From assembly GCA_900757465.1 (NCBI GenBank), contig CAAENY010000106.1:1-50921 (forward strand): a DNA stretch of 50,921 nt, read 5' to 3'. The notes under the pieces are model-generated. The model made no database searches and was not told the origin of the DNA. It saw only the letters and a list, made by a program, of their open reading frames with translations. This document shows, in pieces, positions 32,077 to 40,199 of this stretch. Source of the stretch: an uncultured Collinsella sp. (GTDB lineage: Bacteria; Actinomycetota; Coriobacteriia; Coriobacteriales; Coriobacteriaceae). Made by a program: the position numbers and the translations under genes. Position 1 is the first letter of the stretch; the number at the start of each line of letters is the position of its first letter.

Positions 32077-32781
32077 TTAACGAGCGGCTCGCTGCGATTT
32101 GCGCCACAACAGATACGAGTAGACGTAGACGGCTCCAACCGAACCAAACGCCAGAACCGCAATCACCGCGGCGACGACTTCACTCGAAAGCACGCTGCCT
32201 GCCACGCCCATCACAATCAGGCCAATACCCAGCACCATAAAGCAGGCGCCGCCAAAACGCTGAGTACGGCGCCAGTTCTCGGGATCGGCAAGCGCCCAAG
32301 GTGTCTTGATACCGAGCGTATAGTTCTGCTTCACACGCGGCAAGTAGTTGCCTACGCCGATGAATAGCAAACCGACAACACCGGAAATCAGCACGTTAAC
32401 CGAACCGGCCGCCGGCACCACGCCCCAGACCGTAAGCTCTCCCAGCCAGCTTATGGCGCACATGAACAAGGTGAAGGCGATTACGAAGCCCTGGTAGAAC
32501 TTGCCCGAGGTTCGATATGCCTCACCTTTGGGGTCGATGCGCGGCACCATGCGGAACATTGCGAGAAGCGCCAGAGGCAGCACGCCGAGCGCGGAGGCCA
32601 TCCAGCTAGGACCCCAACCGTCGACGGCGCCGTTCGCGCCCCAGTGCGTGGGAATCTGCGTAGGCAAGCTCGGCATCACCATGAGGTGCGCTACGACATT
32701 GGCGACGCACAGAGCGACCAGCGCAATCCACACGCGCGACGATACCCCCGTGGGGTGAATGCCCTTGTTTTCGTTATTCAT
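32077..32781 (-). CDS. sdpI: SdpI/DUF1648-type membrane protein
   Basis: A 234-residue membrane protein with about six helices. The N-terminal part carries the DUF1648 pattern (MPSLPTQIPTHWGANGAVDGWG) and the later part the SdpI pattern (GNYLPRVKQNYTLGIKTPWAL, ENWRRTQRFGG). In B. subtilis SdpI gives immunity to the SdpC toxin and signals to the repressor SdpR; no toxin gene is seen here. ATG 32781 overlaps the regulator gene by 8 bases, so the two are coupled. Confidence 0.88.
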   Translation of the reverse strand: MNNENKGIHPTGVSSRVWIALVALCVANVVAHLMVMPSLPTQIPTHWGANGAVDGWGPSWMASALGVLPLALLAMFRMVPRIDPKGEAYRTSGKFYQGFVIAFTLFMCAISWLGELTVWGVVPAAGSVNVLISGVVGLLFIGVGNYLPRVKQNYTLGIKTPWALADPENWRRTQRFGGACFMVLGIGLIVMGVAGSVLSSEVVAAVIAVLAFGSVGAVYVYSYLLWRKSQRAAR

Positions 32782-33052
32782 CCTTATCACCTTCAGTGTT
32801 TGTAAAGCCCATAAACCAGCCAATTAAATCCTGCATGACGGTGGTGTTTAAGCTGTATACGATGTTTTGGCCATGGCGCTCGTCGGTCACCAACCCGGCG
32901 TTTTTGAGCGTCGCCAAGTGATGGCTCAGCGACGGCTTACTGATATCAAAATGCTCGGCAAGCTCCCCCGCCGTGCAATTGCCCTCGCGCAGCAACTCCA
33001 AAATGCGCCGTCGCGTTGGATCGGCAAGCGCCTTAAAACCCTCTCCCGGCAT
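32774..33052 (-). CDS. sdpR: ArsR-family repressor, SdpR-like
   Basis: A 92-residue winged-helix repressor. KALADPTRRRILELLREGNCTAGELAEHFDISKPSLSHHLATLKNAGLV is the ArsR DNA-binding core; no metal-binding cysteine motif (ELCVCDL) is present, as in SdpR. GAGGAGG 4 bases before ATG 33052 decides the start. It is first in the operon with sdpI and probably represses it through the site at 33098-33124. Confidence 0.88.
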   Translation of the reverse strand: MPGEGFKALADPTRRRILELLREGNCTAGELAEHFDISKPSLSHHLATLKNAGLVTDERHGQNIVYSLNTTVMQDLIGWFMGFTNTEGDKDE

Positions 33053-33086
33053 AAGACCTCCTCTCATCATCTCTCATGACGTGCAC

Positions 33087-33124
33087 ACTATACTCAATAT
33101 TTAGATGTTTGTCTAACTATCTAA
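33087..33124 (-). promoter_or_regulatory. sdpR-sdpI promoter with overlapping ArsR-type operator
   Basis: On the minus strand TTAGAC (33111-33116) and TATAGT (33087-33092) are 18 bases apart. The inverted TAGATGTTTGTCTA (33102-33115), with a third ATCTAA half site at 33119-33124, overlaps the -35, as expected for autorepression by the ArsR-type protein. Confidence 0.6.
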
Positions 33125-33231
33125 TCTCAATGCTTCAAACCACATCAAAGCAAACGCCATCGCAACCTATGGGCGATTACCTATAATGACGATAGCTAAA
33201 ACACGATTCGCTTCCCCATCGGAGGATATTT

Positions 33232-34029
33232 ATGACCGAAACCGCTGCCGCAGCCGCCATCGAGACACGCGACACCAAGCTCGAGATTATCATGGGCCGC
33301 GAGGCACTCGATAAGCTCGCCGATGCTACGGTGCTAGTGCTCGGCTGCGGAGGTGTGGGCTCCAACTGCTGCGAGGCACTCGCCCGCGGCGGCATCGGTC
33401 ATTTCGTCATTCTGGATAAGGACATCATCGCGCCCAGCAATATCAATCGCCAGGCCATCGCCTTTCACAGCACCGTCGGCAAGCGCAAAGTCGACGTCAT
33501 GGAGGCTATGATTCACGACATCAACCCTACCGCTACCGTCATCAAGCGCACCGAATACCTGCTGAGCGACAACATCGATGATTTCTTCGCGAGCGTTTTG
33601 GAGCAGACGGACGGCAAGCTCGACTACGTCGTCGACGCCATCGACACCATCTCGGCCAAGCTCACCATTGCCAAATATGCTCAGGACCACGACATTCGTT
33701 TGGTCAGCTCCATGGGCGGGGCCAACAAGCTCCATCCCGAGTGCCTCCGCTTTGCCGACATTTTCGATACGGTACGTGACCCCATGAGCCGCATCATGCG
33801 CAAAGAATGCAAGAAGCGCGGAATCAAGAGCCTGCATGTACTGTTTAGCTGCGAGGAATCGGTTAAGACACAGCCCCGCGACCCTTCCAACATCCACGAG
33901 CGCACCGAGCTGGGAACCGCCAGCTTTATGCCGCCCATCATGGGCCAGATGATTGCCGGCGAGGTTATCCGCCAGATCAGCGGCCGCGGCACTGAGCGCG
34001 TACGCTCCGATGGCCAACGTCTGGACTAG
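33232..34029 (+). CDS. tcdA: tRNA threonylcarbamoyladenosine dehydratase
   Basis: E1-like enzyme that cyclises t6A37 of tRNA to ct6A using ATP. The 265-residue protein has the nucleotide loop LGCGGVGSNCCEALARGGIG (about 37-56), DKDIIAPSNINRQ and VDAIDTISAKL, all typical of the TcdA/YgdL group of ThiF-fold proteins. GGAGG precedes ATG 33232 and a TATAAT at 33182-33187 is a likely -10. The TatD gene follows after 14 bases. Confidence 0.92.
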   Translation: MTETAAAAAIETRDTKLEIIMGREALDKLADATVLVLGCGGVGSNCCEALARGGIGHFVILDKDIIAPSNINRQAIAFHSTVGKRKVDVMEAMIHDINPTATVIKRTEYLLSDNIDDFFASVLEQTDGKLDYVVDAIDTISAKLTIAKYAQDHDIRLVSSMGGANKLHPECLRFADIFDTVRDPMSRIMRKECKKRGIKSLHVLFSCEESVKTQPRDPSNIHERTELGTASFMPPIMGQMIAGEVIRQISGRGTERVRSDGQRLD

Positions 34030-34043
34030 CGGAGCGCACCGAG

Positions 34044-34826
34044 ATGGAGCCCCGGTTATTTGATGCACACTGCCATCTTGATTTAATGGCTCACCCGGAC
34101 GCCGTTGCCGATGAGGCGACGGCGCTGGGCTTGGGTCTATTTGACTGCGGCGTCAATCCGCGCGACTTTTCGGCCGCAAACGAGCGCGCCTGTCGCCAAC
34201 CAGGCATCATCGCCGGCGTTGGGCTTCACCCCTGGTGGCTCGCCGATGGCCACTGCGGTTTTGTCGAAGTCAATCTGCTTTGCGAAGTTGCTGCCCAAGA
34301 ACGCTACATCGGCGAAGTCGGACTCGACTTTTCCGCGCGCTTTGCTGGAAGTGAGCCGCTACAAATACAGGCACTTAACCGGCTCTGCGATGCGCTCATG
34401 CAGCATCCTCTTACCGGGCGCGTGATATCAATTCACGCCGTTCGTTCGGCAGGAGCCGTACTGGACGTCCTCGAATCGCATGGACTACTCATCCCAAACC
34501 CCGACTCCCCCGTTATCATCTTCCACTGGTTTAGCGGTACTTCGGACGAACTCGTCCGCGCGCGTAATGCGGGCTGTTATTTTTCCGTCAACGAACGCAT
34601 GCTCGCATCTAAACGAGGACGCGAATACGTACGACAAATTCCACTCGATCGTTTACTGCTCGAGACCGATGCACCAGCGGAGGCAAACGCAGAAATAAGC
34701 GCACAGTCACTCATCAGATCGCTCACAAGGACCTCGATGCGCATTGCCTCACTCAAAAACTGTGACGCAAAGCGCATCGAGTCGGCAGATTTAGCAAATG
34801 CGCACGCTGTTTTTGACCTTCGCTAA
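34044..34826 (+). CDS. tatD: TatD family metal-dependent hydrolase
   Basis: A 260-residue TIM-barrel hydrolase. Metal ligands: FDAHCHLD near the N-terminus, VGLHPWW, GEVGLDFS, and LLLETDAP near the C-terminus. TatD proteins are 3'-5' DNA/RNA exonucleases or D-aminoacyl hydrolases. The protein lacks some of the usual central histidine spacing (ISIHAVRSAG is present, IIFHWFSG replaces HCFSG), so it is a divergent member. It is co-transcribed with tcdA. Confidence 0.85.
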   Translation: MEPRLFDAHCHLDLMAHPDAVADEATALGLGLFDCGVNPRDFSAANERACRQPGIIAGVGLHPWWLADGHCGFVEVNLLCEVAAQERYIGEVGLDFSARFAGSEPLQIQALNRLCDALMQHPLTGRVISIHAVRSAGAVLDVLESHGLLIPNPDSPVIIFHWFSGTSDELVRARNAGCYFSVNERMLASKRGREYVRQIPLDRLLLETDAPAEANAEISAQSLIRSLTRTSMRIASLKNCDAKRIESADLANAHAVFDLR

Positions 34827-34845
34827 CCCCTGTGGGCTAAAATGC

Positions 34846-34880
34846 CAAGGGACATGCGAATCGCACAACGCAGTCCCTAT
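34846..34880. terminator. hairpin between convergent tatD and the FGGY kinase gene
   Basis: AGGGAC and TGCG arms pair with GTCCCT and CGCA (AGGGACATGCG...CGCAGTCCCT). No clear T-run on either side. It is the only terminator candidate in this 80-base gap. Confidence 0.4.
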
Positions 34881-34905
34881 TGGTAGGCAGTACAATTCGG
34901 CAGCA

Positions 34906-36423
34906 TTACACCAATTCGTGCATGAGATCACGGTTGCGTGCATACAATTCGTCGAAGATATGACGGCGCGACGCATATAACTCGTGGGCAGTCATATCGG
35001 GCACGATTGTTTGCGCAACGCCAAGGACTCGGGCGAGTTCATCCCATGATGCATAGGCGCCACCTGCGAGAGCTGCCATGATGGCATCACCGAAGCATGC
35101 ACCCACCGTAACCTTGGCAACCGAGACCTCGCGCCCGCATACGTCGGCGATAGCCTGCATCCAAACTGGATTCTTGGTTCCACCTCCGACAAGCATAATG
35201 CGCCCAATTGGCAGTCCATGCTCTCGCTCGATAATGTCGACATGGGATGCAACGGTATACGCGACGCCTTCCAAGGCGGCGCGAACCATATGGGCTCGCG
35301 TATGCCTTCCGGTCAGGCCAAAGAAGACGCCACGCGCCTCGGGATCGTTGAGCGGAGTACGCTCCCCCGCAAAGTACGGCAGACACAGGAGCCCATCGGC
35401 ACCCGGCGCCACATCGGCGGCATCATGCGCCATAACCGAATAGGCATCGGGACCACCGTGGCCCTCGGCCTCTACGGAGTCGCGATACAGCTCTTGGCGC
35501 AGCCACGATGTGAGTGCGCCCGCCGTATTGGTCCCCGCGCAGATCCCGTAAGTTCCGGGAATGATAAACGTCCCCGGCCACAGGCGGGCATCATCGATCA
35601 TATGATCAGCTAGGTAGATGAAATACGCCGTACTCCCCAACTGAACCATCATATCGCCGGGACGGAATACACCCGTCGAAATGGCCTCGGCACCAGAATC
35701 GCCCGTTCCCACTAAGACAGGTGTCCCTGCCGCGAGCCCCGTCGCCTCAGCCGCACGCCGCGTAATCACCCCGGCAATATCGGTAGCCGACATTACCTCC
35801 GCCATCTGGTCAGGCCGGCAGAAACGAGCACATTCCCGAGCATCAACCTTCCAGGTGTAGCGGTCGTATAGGGGAAGAAAATCCTCCGCCAAATAACGGT
35901 CCACCGTAAAACGCCCCGTCAACTTTGCGCATAGAAACGATGACGCCGTCAGGAACTTCGCGGCACGTTCGTGCACCTCGGGCATATTCTCCTTAAACCA
36001 CAAGATCTTGGGAGCAATATCTGACGAACAGGGATCGTGCCCGAAAAGCTCGCGTGCGCGATCTGACCCATATTCGGAAAGAAGCTCGTCAATCTGCGGC
36101 TTCGAACGTGCATCGACTCCATACAAAATCGCGGGCGCCAGCGCGTTGCACTCGGTATCGACCGGCACACAGTCGCAACCCAATGCGGAAAGGCCCACGC
36201 ATCCGATCTGTGCCGCGTTAACCCCCGATCGCGCCACCAGCTCGCGCGACAAGCGGCAAAAATCGCCCCACCAAACTGCCTCCGCATCATGCTGGTACCA
36301 TCCGTCACACGGGTTGTCCGTCTCATGTCCACAAGAGGCTTGGCAAACGATGTTGCATCGATCATCGATTAAAACGCCTTTAGAGGCGCTTGTCCCAATA
36401 TCAATACCCAGATAGAGCGCCAT
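34906..36423 (-). CDS. FGGY-family carbohydrate kinase (xylulokinase-like)
   Basis: A 505-residue sugar kinase with the two-domain actin-like fold: N-terminal LGIDIGTSASKGVLID phosphate loop, WWGDFCRLSRELVA, LYGVDARS, and the C-terminal VGTGDSGAEAISTGVFRPGD, FAGERTPLNDPEARGVFFGL and MLVGGGTKNPVWMQAIADV. Xylulose-type substrates are common but not proven. It is the last gene of the catabolic region, 6 bases after the broken BtpA-like gene, and so may act on a sugar from that pathway. Confidence 0.85.
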   Translation of the reverse strand: MALYLGIDIGTSASKGVLIDDRCNIVCQASCGHETDNPCDGWYQHDAEAVWWGDFCRLSRELVARSGVNAAQIGCVGLSALGCDCVPVDTECNALAPAILYGVDARSKPQIDELLSEYGSDRARELFGHDPCSSDIAPKILWFKENMPEVHERAAKFLTASSFLCAKLTGRFTVDRYLAEDFLPLYDRYTWKVDARECARFCRPDQMAEVMSATDIAGVITRRAAEATGLAAGTPVLVGTGDSGAEAISTGVFRPGDMMVQLGSTAYFIYLADHMIDDARLWPGTFIIPGTYGICAGTNTAGALTSWLRQELYRDSVEAEGHGGPDAYSVMAHDAADVAPGADGLLCLPYFAGERTPLNDPEARGVFFGLTGRHTRAHMVRAALEGVAYTVASHVDIIEREHGLPIGRIMLVGGGTKNPVWMQAIADVCGREVSVAKVTVGACFGDAIMAALAGGAYASWDELARVLGVAQTIVPDMTAHELYASRRHIFDELYARNRDLMHELV

Positions 36424-36429
36424 AGGTGC

Positions 36430-36951
36430 CTACTCCCCTCGCGCCGTACGAGCGGCAGCCATAAAACGAGCTACCCGCTCAACATCAACCGGGGCATCCA
36501 GCTTTCCGTCGCGCTTTAAGCAGGTGCCGACAAACGCGCCATCGTAGTGAGCAAATACGTCAGCCACGGTATTTTCGCGACAACCGGTGCCACATACCAC
36601 GGGTACTTCGCCAACACGCTCGCGGACTTCATCGGCAAGCTCGCCCGAAGCGCCACGACCGGCAGCCGAACCGCCGATGACCATTGCATCCGGAAGGCAA
36701 TTAAAGAGAAGTGAATCGGCAATGTCCGCAGTCGTGCGGTCGTTGAGATAAACCTCCCCCTCGCTCGTGATGAAGTGAAAAAGCTTGAGGTCGTCCAAGC
36801 GCAGCGCCGCCTTGCGACGCATGGTGTGAGCGAAATCTCGGTTAATCAGCCCAAGATCACCGGCCCAGGCACCGCAAAAATTGCAGCGCGTGAACTGCGC
36901 TTGGCGGCTTCCACGACCTGCGACACGCTTCCGCCCGGATAATACAACGGA
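36430..36951 (-). pseudogene. BtpA/SgcQ-family gene lacking its 5' half
   Basis: The intact part from about 36890 downward matches the C-terminal half of BtpA-like TIM-barrel proteins: FTRCNFCGAWAGDLGLINRDFAHTMRRK, then AMVIGGSAAGRGAS, VPVVCGTGCRENTVADVF and GAFVGTCLKRDGKLD. Family members have about 270 residues, whereas here only about 150 can be read before a TGA at 36952-36954, and the N-terminal barrel strands are absent. The first methionine (36822) would give just 130 residues. The upstream bases do not look like the missing part, so a deletion near 36900 is likely. Confidence 0.7.
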
Positions 36952-36980
36952 TCACCTGGCAGAGGACGCAGACTAAACTG

Positions 36981-37019
36981 AAGGGACTGACCCCGGAGGA
37001 GTTCCGGAGCCAGTCCCTT
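36981..37019. terminator. palindromic hairpin upstream of the truncated BtpA gene
   Basis: AAGGGACTG pairs with CAGTCCCTT, enclosing a second CCGGA/TCCGG stem. It lies at the presumed deletion edge between yjbQ and the BtpA relic and may end the yjbQ transcript, or it may be a REP-like element. Confidence 0.5.
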
Positions 37020-37080
37020 GCGGCGTAGTTCTTATTTAAGCCGTCCAAGTTTTGGGGTGCAGTTCATTATTGCAGGAACG

Positions 37081-37509
37081 TTATTCCCCCAGCACCTCGA
37101 CGTACACTTTTCGCTTCTGCGGACCGTCAAACTCCGCAAGATAGATGTTCTGGGCACCTCCGCACACGATGTGGCCATCTTGGACGGGAAAGAAGCAACT
37201 GTTTCCACAAATCATGCTCTTGATATGCCCACAGGAGTTGTTGCCGGTGGCTCCATAGCTCGGCAGGAAGTGTGCATGCGCATAGGGGGCATCGAGTGGG
37301 GCGATGCGATCAAGCGTTTCCATAAGATCCGTCTCCACGCAGGGCAGCCCCTCGTTTACCACGATTCCACAGGTCGTATGCGACAAAATAATCGCTGCCA
37401 AGCCATTGGTCACCGAGCTGCGTTCGATGGCAGCGTGCACGTCTTCGGTAATATCGATGAACTGGTCCGGAGCAGTCGATAGATAGCTCAATGTTTCGAG
37501 CGTCACCAT
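37081..37509 (-). CDS. YjbQ family protein (UPF0047, secondary thiamine-phosphate synthase-like)
   Basis: A 142-residue beta-rich protein. ILSHTTCGIVVNEGLPCVETDLMETLDRIAPLD corresponds to the conserved NE and acidic patch of the family, and GHIKSMICGNSCFFPVQDGHIVCGGAQNIYLAEFDGP to the C-terminal signature; the usual HTSAS is replaced by SHTTCG. E. coli YjbQ has weak thiamin-phosphate synthase activity, but the real role is unknown. It follows the amidohydrolase gene by 2 bases. Confidence 0.82.
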   Translation of the reverse strand: MVTLETLSYLSTAPDQFIDITEDVHAAIERSSVTNGLAAIILSHTTCGIVVNEGLPCVETDLMETLDRIAPLDAPYAHAHFLPSYGATGNNSCGHIKSMICGNSCFFPVQDGHIVCGGAQNIYLAEFDGPQKRKVYVEVLGE

Positions 37510-37511
37510 GT

Positions 37512-38372
37512 TTACTCATCCCCTTCAAGAAAACGCAGGGCATTACCCCAGTAGAGCCTTTCTCGCGCATCATCGCGCATGGACACGGTATCGAGCGCCC
37601 GCTTGAGTTTGAACGCACGGAAACGCGGCGTATTGCTGGCGAACATCACTTGATGCGATAGCGCGCGCTCATACCACAGCGGCCCCATATCGACCGTGAA
37701 AAGACGCTGCATCATCTCCTCGGGCGAATCGATGTAAGTGATAGAGGTGTCCGTGTAGCAGTTGGGATACTTGAGCAGCATCGCCACGGTCTCGCGCACC
37801 CAGGGCCAGCCAAAGTGGGTCAAACTAAAACGCACATTTGGATGCGTTGCGATTGTGTGCTCAAATGCAAGCGGGTTACTGCGCGAGAGCTCTGCGCCCG
37901 GCTCCCAAGACATACCGGCATGGAAAACCACCGGCTTGTTATAGCGCTCGCACAGCTCGTAAAGCGGCTCAGCCACAGCATCATCGGGGTCAAAACCCTG
38001 CTTTGCCGGATGCAGACAAAGCCCCTTTGCCCCCAGCTCGGTAAAGGCGCGCTCCAATTCGCCTGCGGCACTGCTCACCCGCGGATCTACGCTCGCAAAT
38101 CCCCACAGACGATCGGGGTGCGCGGCAACCAGCATGGCAATCTGGTCATTGGTGCCAAAATGCCCTCCGCATGCCGTGGTTACATCGAGCGGCATGAGCA
38201 AGCTCTTCTGCACATCGCAGACGTCCATCTCAACTTGAAGCTCGTCCCAATCCATGGGACCCATATGCCCCATACCAAATTCTCGTGACCAAAAACCGAA
38301 TCCATCAGGCTCATCACCCGGCGTACAGATCTCGCCGTAGAGCATGGGCTGAACCAACATGTCGATAACCAT
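37512..38372 (-). CDS. amidohydrolase 2 family protein
   Basis: A 286-residue TIM-barrel metal hydrolase or decarboxylase of the amidohydrolase-2 group. Seen: VCDVQKSLLMPLDVTTACGG, LWGFASVDPR, GAKGLCLHPAKQGFDPDD, KPVVFHAGMSW and FSLTHFGWPWVRETVAMLLKYPNCYTDTS, ending MFASNTPRFRAFK. The N-terminal HxH seems absent (the protein begins MVIDMLVQPML), so metal binding may differ. AAAGGAG precedes ATG 38372. It lies between a PfkB kinase and yjbQ in a tight operon. Confidence 0.82.
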   Translation of the reverse strand: MVIDMLVQPMLYGEICTPGDEPDGFGFWSREFGMGHMGPMDWDELQVEMDVCDVQKSLLMPLDVTTACGGHFGTNDQIAMLVAAHPDRLWGFASVDPRVSSAAGELERAFTELGAKGLCLHPAKQGFDPDDAVAEPLYELCERYNKPVVFHAGMSWEPGAELSRSNPLAFEHTIATHPNVRFSLTHFGWPWVRETVAMLLKYPNCYTDTSITYIDSPEEMMQRLFTVDMGPLWYERALSHQVMFASNTPRFRAFKLKRALDTVSMRDDARERLYWGNALRFLEGDE

Positions 38373-38399
38373 TTCGTACTCCTTTCCAGGCATTTGACC

Positions 38400-39200
38400 C
38401 TAGTACGGCTCAAACGAACCAATCACTCGGGACGACAGCTCAGCGCCCGCCTTCATACACGCCGGAATATCAAGGCCATCGATCACGCCCTTGGTAAACC
38501 CGGCAATATACGAGTCGCCGGCACCCACGGTATTAACGACCTTCTCCGCCGGTACGATCCCGCACTCATAGAAGCGCTCACCGTCATAGGCAATGCTTCC
38601 CTTCTCGCCAAGCGTGGCAACCGCAACGCGCGGTCCCAATTCCTGCACGTGGCGTACCCAGTCTCGTAGCTCCGGAGTGTCCTCTTCAAACGACATAAAT
38701 GCGTAGTCAACGTAGGGAAAATGATTCTCACATGCATATTCGGGATCCTGGCTGAACACCGAGAAGTCCATAACCACCGTCTTGCCCGCATCGTGCCATT
38801 CGGGCAGGAGGTCCAAACAATTGCCAAACAGGTCGGTATGAATGATGTCATGCTCTAGGATAAACGCCCGGTCATCTTCATTCGGTCGATATGTCTCCAT
38901 TACGCCATCGATTGCCTCGAGATGCACGCGATCGACGCCGTCTTTCAATGCCATGAGCATCACCGAGGTGTCGCCATCCTCCACCCGCAGATGTGAGATA
39001 TCGAGCCCCTCAGCGGCCAGCGCCTCTCTCATCTTGTCTCCGTACTCGTCCTTGCCGACAACCGACACGGCGGATACCGAAACGCCCATTCGTGCAAGAT
39101 GGATACCCCAGTCAATGCCATTACCAGTCGGATAGAACACGCCGATGTTTTGATAGACGTCCGCACAGCAAAAACCAGCTGCGCACGCTTTAATACCCAT
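38400..39200 (-). CDS. PfkB-family sugar kinase, second copy (FrlD-like)
   Basis: A 266-residue ribokinase-fold kinase. GIDWGIHLARMG is the sugar-binding loop and GAGDSYIAGFTKGV the ATP/anion-hole motif with its catalytic aspartate; CCADVYQNIGVFYPTGN is at the N-terminus. It is related to, but clearly distinct from, the FrlD-like kinase upstream, so it probably phosphorylates a different glycated compound or sugar. GGAGAAG precedes ATG 39200. A terminator hairpin separates it from frlD. Confidence 0.82.
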   Translation of the reverse strand: MGIKACAAGFCCADVYQNIGVFYPTGNGIDWGIHLARMGVSVSAVSVVGKDEYGDKMREALAAEGLDISHLRVEDGDTSVMLMALKDGVDRVHLEAIDGVMETYRPNEDDRAFILEHDIIHTDLFGNCLDLLPEWHDAGKTVVMDFSVFSQDPEYACENHFPYVDYAFMSFEEDTPELRDWVRHVQELGPRVAVATLGEKGSIAYDGERFYECGIVPAEKVVNTVGAGDSYIAGFTKGVIDGLDIPACMKAGAELSSRVIGSFEPY

Positions 39201-39215
39201 GGTCTTCTCCAATGC

Positions 39216-39253
39216 TCAAAAGGGGACCCACCACATGGCGAGCCCCCTTTTCG
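39216..39253 (-). terminator. terminator between frlD and the second PfkB kinase
   Basis: On the minus strand AAAAGGGGGCT folds with GGTCCCCTTTT. It ends 17 bases before the next start codon, so it divides the catabolic region into two units or attenuates the second. Confidence 0.65.
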
Positions 39254-39321
39254 CGTTTCGCTTATTGTTTTGCGTCGGCTGTCCAAGACCTCATAGCCAG
39301 ACCGCCGTACGCTTTCTTAAG

Positions 39322-40185
39322 CTATTCGACGATTGGTGCTCCGTGGCCCCAAGAACCTTCCATGCCGCACACGGTCGAGGCAAACCCGGCAGCAAAGTCG
39401 AGCGCGCGCTCGATGGCCTCGGCGCCATCTTCACCACGCTTGGCGGAATCGAGATAGCACATCAAAAACGAGGTAAGGAACGAGTCGCCCGCCCCCATGG
39501 TGTCCTTCATGTCCGTTACCGGTTTAGCCAGCTGGCGGTAATAACGATCGCCGTCGTAAGCAATGCAGCCCTCGGCGCCCGCCGTAGCCGACACAAAACG
39601 CGGACCCAGGCCCTTCACCCATGCCAGACGCTCGCGAATCTCGTCCTCACTCGCGGCATCCGCCGCACTAAAGAAAGCGAAATCGACGTAGGGCGCAATC
39701 TGCTCGTAGTACTCGTCGGTAGAGTCGTCCGAAAAGTCAAAAGAGACCGTGACGCCCGCAGCCTTCAACTTGGGCAGCTCGCGCTCGGTAAAGCAATAGT
39801 TGCCCGAATGAACCACATCGAACTGCTTCATGTACGAAAGGTCAAAGCGATCGAGGACATAGCGCGCATCGCCACGGATACCGCCCTCGTTGGAGCCAAG
39901 GAAGACACGGTCACCGTCAACGACGGTCACGCGAGCCGCTCCGTTCTCGCCAATCATCTGCTCGCACTTGTCAAGCTCGATACCCTCATCCTCGAGGCTT
40001 GCAATGACATGCTCGGCAGCGGCATCATTGCCAAAAATGCCCATGTATGCGGAGCGTGCGGCACCGCATTTCTTGGCATAAACGGCGAAGTTCACCGCAT
40101 TGCCGCCGGGATACATGGTGTGGATATGCTCGTAGCGATCGACGACGTTGTCGCCAAATCCGAGCGCGTTAACGTTAAATGCCAT
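39322..40185 (-). CDS. frlD: fructoselysine 6-kinase-like PfkB kinase
   Basis: Phosphorylates fructoselysine (or a related Amadori compound) at C6. The 287-residue protein has GFGDNVVDRYEHIHTMYPGGNAVNFAVYAKKCG at the N-terminus, the FrlD-type substrate loop, and DTMGAGDSFLTSFL as the catalytic anion hole. It directly follows an FrlB-like deglycase gene (14-base gap), which supports the assignment. Confidence 0.85.
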   Translation of the reverse strand: MAFNVNALGFGDNVVDRYEHIHTMYPGGNAVNFAVYAKKCGAARSAYMGIFGNDAAAEHVIASLEDEGIELDKCEQMIGENGAARVTVVDGDRVFLGSNEGGIRGDARYVLDRFDLSYMKQFDVVHSGNYCFTERELPKLKAAGVTVSFDFSDDSTDEYYEQIAPYVDFAFFSAADAASEDEIRERLAWVKGLGPRFVSATAGAEGCIAYDGDRYYRQLAKPVTDMKDTMGAGDSFLTSFLMCYLDSAKRGEDGAEAIERALDFAAGFASTVCGMEGSWGHGAPIVE

Positions 40186-40199
40186 GGCCTTTGCTCCTT

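Noticed and set aside
36430..36822. 130-residue protein as a complete gene
   Set aside because: The conserved sequence begins upstream of the first methionine and lacks the N-terminal half of the family, so a truncated gene fits better.
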